From NCBI GenBank assembly GCA_010094025.1, contig ML991773.1:186001-250000 (forward strand): 64,000 bases of DNA, read 5' to 3'. The position numbers and the translations under genes are program-made. A model generated the notes under the pieces. It made no database searches. It was not told the DNA's origin and was given only the letters and a program-made list of their open reading frames with translations. Below, piece after piece: positions 31,077-40,827 of this stretch (the stretch's first letter is position 1; each line of letters opens with the position of its first letter). Origin of the DNA: Viridothelium virens (lineage: Eukaryota; Ascomycota; Dothideomycetes; Trypetheliales; Trypetheliaceae).

Positions 31077-33111
31077 ATGGTCAGTCAGCTCCTGCTGTGT
31101 TACCCTTGCGTTTCCCAACCCGATGTGCGAATTGTGTAACTGCTACTTACGTACTATATGCCTTGCTAGCCATCAGATTCTGCATCTCCTCAAATCCCGA
31201 CTAAGGATAGGCCGCTTGCACTTGACAAAGAAATCGAAGCATCCCCTTACCAAGAGGTCCACGATGGGAAAGGGCCCAGCAATGGGAAGAGCGATGATTC
31301 GAAGTCGAGGGACAGTCAAGTGTCATCGGTAGAACAGCATCAACAACCCAGACATCTCGGTCATACTGTAGATGTAGAGAAGGGACAGACATTCGATTCA
31401 TCTGCATCTGAAGAGCCTCCAGAAGAAAATGTATCACCCCTTCGCAAGGAGGGCGATGCGAATACTCAAGACAAGAACATAGTGTGGTGGGAAGAGCCTG
31501 CCGACCAAGATCCGGCAAATCCACTGAATTGGTCTGCAAAGAAGAAGTGGGGAAATATCGCAATTCTATCGGGCATTACTCTGGTGACGTACGGACTCCA
31601 ATGTTCTGGATCTCCTTTCGCTTTCCCGTCTTGGCTGAGAGCTTTATTGACATATTCTTCATGAGCAGACCACTCGCGTCTTCCATCTTTGCTCCGGTCG
31701 TTCCCGAAGTCATGGCAGAGTTCCATAGCAACAGCGACTTACTCGCCACCTTTATCGTTTCTGTCTATCTCCTTGGCTTTGCATTTGGACCGCTTATCAT
31801 TGGACCGCTGAGCGAGATATACGGTCGAATGCTACTCTACAATATCAGTAATGTCTTCTTCGTTGCGTTCACAATTGGCTGTGCTCTCAGCACAAGCTTG
31901 AACATGCTGTTTGCTTTTCGAGTCTTGGCAGGTCTTGCTGGATGCACTGTCTTGACCATCGGCGGTGGCACAATTGCCGACATATTTCCGCAAGAGAAAC
32001 GAGGTGGTGCAATGGCAATATGGAGTCTTGGCCCACTGCTGGGGGTATGTGTTGAATCTGGTTCCCTTCAGGTACCAAGACAGCTAATGCTTCCCAGCCA
32101 ATCATCGGTCCCGTTGCTGGAGGATATCTTGGTCAAGCCAAGGGCTGGAGATGGGTGTTCTGGCTTCTGGTGATCTTGGTAAGTAAATAGAAAACGTTGT
32201 ATAACGGACGAAGTTCTGATCCTTGACTAAGGCTGGCTTCTTTGATATTCTTTGCTTAGTTTTCTGTCGAGAGACATATGCTCCTGTCCTCCTTCAGCGC
32301 AAGACTCTTCGCTTGCAGAAAGAGACAGGCAATCTCGACCTACGCTCCAAGCTGGATACCGGTCTTACTCCCATAGACCTCTTCAAACGCTCGATCATTC
32401 GGCCGATGAAGCTTCTCTTCTTCTCTCCGATCTGCACTGTTCTCTGTATCTACACCGCTATCGTATACGGCATACTATACCTCCTCTACACGACCTTCAC
32501 CTATGTTTTTGAAGGGCAGTACGGCTTTTCCCCCGGCACAGTCGGACTCACTTACATCGGTCTTGGTATCGGCATGATCTTGGGAATGGCTATCTTCGGA
32601 GGTGCAAGCGATCGGATACTCAAGGCGAAGTCGAAGAAGGGCGAAATGAAACCGGAGTATCGATTACCGCCCTTGGTTCCGGGTAGCTTTTGTGTGCCTA
32701 TTGGGCTTTTAATTTATGGATGGACTGCAAAATATCATGAGCAATGGGCAATCCCTCTGCTTGGTACTCTGATCGTTGGCCTGGGCTTACTAGCGGTCTT
32801 CGTATGCCAATCTCACGTTACTCCGCCCAAGATTCTGTTGCTAACGACCTGTGCAGATGGCCATCCAGACGTACTTAGTAGACGCTTACCACATCTACGC
32901 TGCATCTGCGATAGCAGCGAACACGGTCCTGCGATCGATACTGGGCGCTTGCTTTCCACTTTTTGGACTCCAGATGTACTCGGCATTGGGGCTTGGATGG
33001 GGCAATTCTCTGCTTGCTTTTATTGCCGTGGCACTATGTCCTGTTCCAGTACTGTTGCTAAGATATGGAGAGAGCATAAGGAAAAATCCTCGGTTTCAGT
33101 TGAAGCTTTGA
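31077..33111 (+). CDS. MFS multidrug/polyamine-type transporter (DHA1-like)
   Basis: Twelve-helix proton antiporter of the plasma membrane. Six exons fit: 31077-31079, 31170-31588, 31669-32044, 32098-32178, 32232-32801 and 32857-33111, giving 567 residues. The first exon would be the ATG alone; it is inferred because the next frame has no ATG for well over 100 codons and ATG|GTCAGT plus CTAG give the right phase. The N-terminal 120 residues are cytosolic and polar and end in [14 protein letters not shown], the usual lead-in to TM1. [20 protein letters not shown] is the MFS motif A loop, and [29 protein letters not shown] matches the DHA1 drug-transporter motif. [24 protein letters not shown] marks the central loop. 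Substrate unknown. The start is the weakest part of the model. Confidence 0.9.
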
Positions 33112-33688
33112 GACAAAGGCAAGTGCCTCGCAGGATATCTTGGATGCGTCCAGATTCCTGCAAAAATGAAGAACAAGATTGCATACGCACTTTTCTTGAC
33201 ACAACCTTCTGATCGTTTCGTGCCAAGATATAAGACTTGAATATGAATGAGCACAGCTCTAGGGAAGCCCTCAGTCAGCAAGAGCGACTGCCCCAGTCAC
33301 CTATTCTAGTAATTCAAATTATTAGCATTACAAGAGTGTACAGTTATCCTAGAAGCTTACAGAATTATATGATCCAAGCTGGAAGCTATCACGATATCTT
33401 CCTGTTTTCTTAAGGGAAACGCATTTGAATGATAGATGGGTTATTAACTTGTGTGTGACGCTCTCGCCCACATGGGCAGCCACTCGATGTCTACCTTGCC
33501 TGTGGCTGTGCCAGCAGTGACCCCTTTCACCTCGCGTTCAGCCTCGCCCAAGCACAGGGTAGGCAGGTTCCTCCCTTGATGGGCGATTGATTACTTTAGT
33601 GATGCCTTGCCAGTATTCAAGCAACTAACAGCTCCTCGTCAAGAAATGACTGTCGTAATATGGTTTGCCCTTCCGGAATTACACTACG
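33112..33688. other. Intergenic, no gene seen
   Basis: 577 bp between two genes on the same strand. The transporter 3' UTR and the upstream region of the next gene; no repeat or RNA gene recognised. Confidence 0.45.
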
Positions 33689-36600
33689 ATGACGCCAGCG
33701 TTTGGGTTCAGCGTCGGAGATTTTGTTACCGTTATCGGTGCGTCCCTGGGATACACCGTACACACCACACCCCTCTGTGTGCAGCTAACACTTCTCAGAA
33801 CTCTGCACAAAAGTCGGCAAGGCACTTAAACGCACAGGTGGAGCTGCCTCTGAGTACCAGCATGTTATCATCGAGCTCCAAGGTCTGCAAAATGTTCTTG
33901 CGCGACTCACTGCGCTCGAGCCTTCTGAGAGTACTGTCGGGTATGTTAACGCTATTCGCGGAATGGCATTGGCTACTCAATTCCCACTACGAGAATTTCT
34001 CGCCAGACTCGACAAATACGACAGAGCACTGGATCCATTTGCTTCCAGTAGAGTGACAGGGGCTGGCAAGAAAGCCAGGTGGGCCATCTTCATTGTCGAA
34101 GATGTAAACAAGCTTAGAGCTCTTATCTCAGCAAAGGTGATCAGCATCAACTTACTCCTCGCAACTCATGCATCAGAAACACTTTCACGGATGGAACAGA
34201 GCGGAAAGAGTCAGCATCAAGAGTCTCTCGAAAAGATCAGGGAGCAATGCTCCACTTTAAACAACCTTTCCAACCGAGTCCAGGATGTAGAGGCAACAGT
34301 GCGCTCGAATGCGACTCATCTTGCGAATGATCTTGCTCTCTCTGCGTCTCGAATGGAGAATAACCTCGCCAGCATTTCCTCTGACACAACTAACATAAGT
34401 CACCAGATGAATGGACTCTCAATAGGATTAGCATCTGCGGAGATGTCGCTCCTGAGCCTCAGGAGTGTAGGAGCCCAGATTGTAAGTTTCCCTCGGGCTT
34501 TTCCCTCGGAACTGCGATTCCTTCTCCAGAATATTCTACGCAGCAACATGCAGATGTACTATATGCTTCTGACGATTGATAACAAAGTCGCTGCATCGCC
34601 AACTCTCTTATTGCAGACGAATATCAGGTTGGAAGATTCGCTTGGCGTTGTCAGAGAATTACCTTATGAATGGTTTCGCTATTGGGAACCTCTCGAAGGC
34701 CTGTTGCGGGCTCAATTTATTGGAAAGCCGGGAAGCGATAAGGTTGAAAGCGGGCAGTACCACTTGGTGTATGCCAGAAGGCCAACAGTTCCAATTGAGA
34801 AGCATGACTGGCCCAAATTGATACAGCCCGCTTCCGAGGTCATCATGTTGATGGACATCAAAGAATCCGGGTGGCTGCCCTCTTCTTGTCCTCGTCCGTC
34901 TTGCTCATGGAAACTGGTGGCTTCGACAGATGAAAAGAGCCTCACGATCTGGTAAGTTTCCTGCACGTAGTGTGTAAATCCAAGCTAAGAATCCAGCCCT
35001 GCGTGTGGCATCAAGTACGTCTCTAGCTCCCGGTTTGTAGATTGCTCTGGGCAATCAATAGAACCGGCACAGCCGGAGGACGTGGTATCGCGTCAGCTTA
35101 TTGAGGATGAGCAGTTGTTTGGAGAAAAGCAGTCATCCGCTGAAAACATACAAATGCAACCGAGCAACACCAGACATGACGAAACACTGGAGGTTGCCAA
35201 AGACATCCAGAGAGTAAAAGCATCGCCAACTCTCAGGCTCGAGGGTGAAAGTGTCGAAATCCAGAGCTCTATTTTTGGCAATCTACGAGCAAGTGCCTCG
35301 AAAGAGGAAGCTCGCCCTTGGAACCCTCCAACCATGCACTGGCTTGACGAGACAGTGCAGCGAAAAGATCCTATGATAACACATGAAAAACAGGACCAGG
35401 CCTATTGCGAACAAGACTCGATGAGGTACCAGGAAGTCCAGGATCTAGAGTATTTCCGTAATGTACACGTCGCGGAACAGACTGAAAGGGTGGCTCCAGT
35501 CGAGCCGCCGGAAAGTAATCCAAGGCTGCAAGAGGGTAAAAATGGTATGTACTTTTTCTATAGAAACATTTATGATTGCTACCCTCGGATTGAGTCTTAC
35601 CGGGCGCATCGGCTGGCGGCGTTTAACTGGGCTCGCACCAAACACATGATCGCTCCGGTATTGGGTGCAGAGGAAGTCAACTTCTCAGGATCGTCCGGTT
35701 TCGGGTCATCGAAACAAAAGGAAGTGGGTCCAGATGCTGGACAAACAGACGAACGAAATCTTGAATTACCTTCTGCGAACGACTCTTTAGACTTCCAAAC
35801 TAGACTTCCAAACAAGACGTCATAGCTTCCTGGATAGTGACTCAGGCCCTGAACCTTCATATTCCGAAAACTACTGGACCCAACGATCTCATCCCAGTTC
35901 ATCGGCTTCAAGTATGAATAGCTCGCTTAGAGACGTAGGAGTGTCCAACCTCAAGGAGTGGCCTCCATCAAAGCTGTCCTTGACAGAAATATCCTCGAAA
36001 AACATATTCTCGACAGAGGATGCGACTGTTGAGGAAGATCCCTACTCGGATCAGCATCCGACTCTCCAGGAAGATCCGGACTCGCAACCGAAATCAAGGC
36101 CAAAACATTGGGAAAATTTGCCACCACCTCCAACAACGTTGGGTTCATGCTCGTCCTTTATCTGTGACATCTGCGGACGGAAGACGGGGGTTACGAGCAT
36201 GAAGCAGTGGGGGTACGTGATCCCTTCTCTTTCTTGGTGGCATTGGCTGAAGTAGGAACAGAAAGCATGTCTTGGATGATCTTCGGCCATACTGCTGCCT
36301 GCATCTTAACTGTGTTTCATCTACGATGACCTTTTCTCGACGTCGTGATCTCATAGACCACGAGGTCAAGGTCCATAAGACATTTTTCGGTTTTTACAAA
36401 TGTGTTTACCACGGATGTCAGGCTAAATTGAGGGATCCTGTGAGCGTGATGCTACATCAATTTTCTAATCATGGCGTCGACATGGCGACCCTCAAAGGTG
36501 GGCTTTCTGATAGCATGACTATTTCGACGACTCGCCAAGTCGCTCGGCCCGAAGTCGTCTTGATCGAATTGGCAGAGAATAATACTTGCGAAGGTCACGG

Positions 36601-36935
36601 TAACGGGCCACGGAGGGTAAGTTAGAAATTGCTCATATTTGTTGTTACCATGGCTGATCTGAACGGAGTACGATCTCTCGACCTGGAGATGTCACGACTG
36701 CGGTTGCTTCGAGAGGGGATTGATATGTGGCAGCGACCTTCAACAAATCGACCGAAAAGCTCGCTTTAATCCTGAGTATGTCGTTGCAACTGTCATCAAG
36801 CGTGAGGGCATTGACCTTGATTTAGTTTGGTGGAAGTCCAGCATACAACATGCCCTTTCTGCTCCGAAACGCTCGCTCCAGGATCTGTACCCTACGCTCG
36901 GCATGTTGGGAGCCATATGGAAGACATCGCACTGA
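33689..36935 (+). CDS. STAND-type N-domain / ubiquitin-like / C2H2 zinc-finger protein
   Basis: Six exons keep one frame: 33689-33737, 33799-34951, 34997-35723, 35791-36212, 36262-36616 and 36669-36935, about 990 residues. The N-terminus MTPAFGFSVGDFVTVIELCTKVGKALK with ASEYQHVIIELQGL is the helical domain that opens many fungal NACHT/STAND proteins. Residues 150-260 are Ser/Gln-rich helices. RLEDSLGVVRELPYEWFRYWEPLEGLL with DKVESGQYHLVY (about 325-375) matches the ubiquitin-like domain of fungal proteins of this kind. CPACG and CSG follow the second splice. A disordered middle precedes FICDICGRKTG, KHVLDDLRPYCCLHLNC and FGFYKCVYHGCQAKL, a C2H2-like tandem with HQFSNHG. No NTPase domain is present. 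The intron at 35724-35790 is inferred; without it the frame stops at 35825. The end at 36935 is uncertain. Confidence 0.7.
35790..35815. repeat. 13-bp direct duplication inside the STAND-type gene
   Basis: GACTTCCAAACTA is followed at once by GACTTCCAAACAA (12 of 13 identical). It sits exactly at the inferred acceptor of the third intron. Since 13 is not a multiple of three, the duplication changes the frame if no intron is removed here. Confidence 0.85.
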
Positions 36936-39001
36936 CTGCAATCCCAAGGTCGTATGGAAAATGAGAGTATTATGGAGACACCTCTTCTGCAGCTACAGAG
37001 GCAGCTATGTCATCGGGAGCTCGACTTTAATTTTGCTGGGTCCGCGGTCGTGACGTTGTATGCACCGACTGCTCCCAGTTGCAAGAGCACAGTGGGAGGG
37101 GGTAGCACTCACGACCGTTGGGGATTCTATCAACGCCTACGAATCCCATTATCACGGCGAAGGTTGCCGTAGAGGATGACAGCAAGAAGGTAGAGGGTCC
37201 CAGTAAAGTAAGAGACCATGGAAGTGCGCTCGTTGTCAAAGGAGCTTTAGGAGAAGAGAGAATCTAGCAGCCATTGCAGGTGGGAGAATAGCCATCTACC
37301 TCAAGCTTTAGCGTTAGCTTACTTTACTCTCTAGAGTTCATCCGGCCGAATGGACATTTCGATGTCATTGCTCTCGCCTTTTCTCTCGATTGGACTCATT
37401 GCGCCGACATGCACGAATGCATCATGGTTATGAAGAGGTCTCCGCTGACTCTCTGGCAGCTACCAGTGCAAAAGTCTAGAGTTTACCAAGGATGCATCGC
37501 CGCCTGTGACTTCCAGATCATCGAGTCAGGGCGTCCACACTACATGATAGGGGCGGAAAACGCAGTTGCCCATGGCGAGAATCTTGAAAAGAGATCGATG
37601 GCCCAATGCATCGACAACTGCGCCTCAAGTATCTTGGGTTTGTTGCGGCGTACTTTGAACCGACGACGATATTGCCTTATCATGACGCGCCGACTCTCTG
37701 TTGCAGATACCTGTGATGGAGACGAAAGGATTGTGGTATCTTTTAAGTTAGCAAGTTCAGACAGAGCATGACAGTGTTCCGATTAATTCATAGTCCCCTG
37801 TTAGTAGGTAACCATCCGCAAACTTGGGCGAAAAGAAGTGTGAGAGAATGTTCGAAAAAGGATTCATACACGGCAGATGCCGCTGAGGTTCCACCAGAAT
37901 CATTGAAGAAGAGACGGAGGCGTAATTCTGGGCCTTTATGGTCGTCATAGGAGGGTTGTCTTTCCTGACCACGCGCCTGCGGGAGAACGCCTCACGATAA
38001 CACAAGTTTCTTGAAATAAACCAGGTGCATCGATCGAGAGCAAAACGTTCCAGATCGAAGATGTGGGAGGCGAGGGTCGGCAGAAAGCTCGCGGTAGCAC
38101 TGGTGGGCCCAGGCCTCATCTCTTTCTGATAGCGATCCGCATGAGCCCGGTCGTTCGGACGCTAAGAGCTGGCTGCTGTGATGCAGGAACCGGCAGGTGA
38201 GTTTATTGTGCTCTGGATTAGCGCCCTCCCGCCCAATCTATTGGATACAAGCGTGGACGGGTGCAGCTGTCTTGCCGGAAAGGGAGATGGCGTCGAAGGT
38301 TCCGTAGAAGGCGCAGATGTTCCTGGCCAAGCGTTTGGCGGCTACGAGCCCTTGCTCTGTCCTTGGCACTTTCCCTCCAGACATGCAGCTTCCACAATTG
38401 AGACGCAGCAGGTATTTGACGAAACATGTTTGCCTGCCGATCTACTCTTTTTGCTCTTCTCTGTTTCTGTTTGCTTCCCCAGCACCCTCTCAACTCTTCG
38501 CAGCAAGCAGCTGTTGAGCGAAGTCGAGGAGGGAGACAAGCGGCCATCGCCTGATTGGCAGGGATTAATTCATTTCGCATTGACTCCTTTTTCGTCATCT
38601 GCTCTGCACACTTGGTGTGACCTTGCTTGCTGCTTGCTGGGACGCGTGGTCAAAAACTTCGCTGCGCCCCAAATCTTGACGACTTCAGAGGGAAATATTG
38701 CCACTAACTAGACCTCTTGCTACTTTTCTCGGTTTTGTTGCTCATTGCAACTCACTACTTTCGTTTTTTACTTAATCTTTTTTTCTGACGACCCATTTTA
38801 CGACCCCTCTTATTGCTTCGACCAGGAAGCGATTCACCAAACCACCGCGCGTGCTCCACGGTTTCATGACAGTCAAACATCCTTGACTCACTGCTACTAC
38901 TGCTCGAACCTGGAGTTAATATTTCTTGCAACCTCATCCACCTCCTCGCCTAATCTCGACCTTTCCATTCTAATACTACGAGCAAACTCAACACCGCCAA
39001 A
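36936..39001. other. Long region without a supported gene
   Basis: 2.07 kb. Frames of 120 codons (37409-37771, +), 120 codons (37757-38119, -) and 177 codons (38178-38711, +) are present but overlap other frames, lack domains and have no convincing splice context. The last 300 bp (38700-39001) are T- and C-rich with runs of seven T, and look like the promoter and 5' leader of the next gene. A diverged extra 3' part of the preceding gene is possible. Confidence 0.4.
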
Positions 39002-39754
39002 ATGACCTCCGAAAAGCCTACCTTTGGTGCCACCATTGAACCTCGCTCCCCCGAGCCCACTCACCCCCGCCTCCAAATCAACTCCGCCCCTTTCGGCGAC
39101 GAAAAAACCCCCCTCCCCACCATCGACTCCGCCTCCACTACTTCCACTCCGACCCTCACCCCCGTCGTCTCCCACAACGACCTCTCCAGCTCCCCGCCCG
39201 CTGCCGACTCCCAACACAACAACAACAATCCGTTCTCCGCCTTCTATGCCCACCCCCCATCCCGCACCTCGCTCGAGCAGCTCAACTCCTCCCGCAACGC
39301 CTCCCGCCAGAACCTGCACCTTGGCCCGAGCAACGGTAGCGGCATCGTGAACGAAAACACCCACTCCAACCACTCCCAGCATGATCTCGAGAAGGGCCTA
39401 CGACCGACGTCGTTGACGAACCTCTCTGGCTCCATCGGACCACGACCTTCTACTGATCGCCTAAATTACCACCATGATAGTTCGACTGCTTGGCCTACGA
39501 AGCAGAGCCTCAAGGCCAAGGCGCGCGCCATGAAGCTCGAGCGGAGGCTGCAGCGGAGTGGACGGGGTTGCTGTGGTAGCTGTGTCGAGTTGAGGGAGCG
39601 GTGCCGCTTGAAAGGGAGGATGAAGTTGTGGGTCAAGATCCTGCTGGGCTTGCTAATTGTGGCGGCCGCGGTGGGGATCGGGATCGGAGTGAGTCGCGCC
39701 GTTGGAGGTGGAGTGTGGGCGAAGCATGGGACTACCCAGATTGGGGCACATTGA
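39002..39754 (+). CDS. Single-pass membrane protein, hypothetical
   Basis: 250 residues, no intron. Residues 1-150 are Ser/Thr/Pro/Asn-rich and disordered. KQSLKAKARAMKLERRLQR (about 163-181) is a basic amphipathic segment. A Cys cluster GRGCCGSCVELRERC comes next, and then the only membrane segment, LWVKILLGLLIVAAAVGIGIGVS (about 211-233). This is a type II or tail-anchored-like arrangement with a short 17-residue end. Palmitoylation of the juxtamembrane cysteines is conceivable. The family is not recognised beyond being typical of uncharacterised fungal proteins. Confidence 0.8.
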   Translation: MTSEKPTFGATIEPRSPEPTHPRLQINSAPFGDEKTPLPTIDSASTTSTPTLTPVVSHNDLSSSPPAADSQHNNNNPFSAFYAHPPSRTSLEQLNSSRNASRQNLHLGPSNGSGIVNENTHSNHSQHDLEKGLRPTSLTNLSGSIGPRPSTDRLNYHHDSSTAWPTKQSLKAKARAMKLERRLQRSGRGCCGSCVELRERCRLKGRMKLWVKILLGLLIVAAAVGIGIGVSRAVGGGVWAKHGTTQIGAH

Positions 39755-40827
39755 TATTGATGATGACGATGGTGATATTATTGGGCGAGTGGCTGGAGGG
39801 GTGAGATGAATGGGGAGTCTGTTGAAGATACCTTATGTGCGTGGCTAGCGTATTCGCTTGTCAGAAGAGTGGGACAGGTGCAGGCTTCCTCGGGATTTGC
39901 TTTCTTGTCGATTATTTCCTATTCACCTTTCGTCCTACAGAAATATTGTCCTCTCAGGTGCAAGCGTCGCGGAGACTGGATACATAGTCGGCCTTCCGTC
40001 TGTTTCTCGCTTGACTATCTCTTGTTTCCCATACCTCCCTTCGCAGTTCCCCCAAATAGAACATCGAGAAGGCTGCTGAGCGGTCGTCTGTCAGGTATCC
40101 AGCTTTGATCTGTCTATGCGGCGGGGTATACACAACTGGCTCGTGCTAAGAGCCTTGTAGAGTAGTAGGATGAAGGTTTCGTAATGCGTTGAGTGTGTGG
40201 TTATGGAAATGCACAATACCAAACGCAATGGCTTGTATATATCTCATTATCTCTCTAGCTGCTTGTGCTGTGTCTGAAAGAGCTGGACACGAATGCAATA
40301 ATGTTTACCAATGAATTATAACTTGCCAGGTTGTAGCTAGCGGAGGTACGAATGCGAGACCGACTCATAGGTATCATACAAAGGGTATCATTCCATCTAT
40401 CTATCTCTCTGCCTACTAAACTTCCAGACAACTGTACAAATATGTCTCCAAAATATGAAATGAGCAATAGCGTTAACGGGGATACCGTGGCTTGCTGGTG
40501 ACAAGAGAGCGACCAGCCACAGACGTATACTCCCTTACGCCAAAAGTAATGAACACGAGAAGCGAATTGCGAAGGCCGGTAGAGAAATCCGTCGCCGGGA
40601 AGACAAATAAATCAAACAAAAGGAAAGGAAAAAAATAAATAAAAGCAACCGTGAGAGCACTGAAACAATGAACAAGAAAAGCTCAAGGGAGGAAATGGCC
40701 GTGAATCGTCGTCAACCTACTCCATTCTGTAACCTCTGTCGATGTCATAAGCGGCCGTGAGAAATCATACATCAAACTCCACCTATACCGTACGCTCGTA
40801 CATTCCAACACCTGCCTCTCACTTCCC
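39755..40827. other. Convergent intergenic region, no gene seen
   Basis: 1.07 kb between two converging stop codons. A/T-rich towards the right, with A-runs near 40610-40650. Nothing coding recognised. Confidence 0.5.

Noticed and set aside
38178-38711. 177-codon frame before the single-TM protein
   Set aside because: No domain and overlaps other frames. The region to its right looks like promoter and leader sequence, so I left it as non-coding, with modest certainty.
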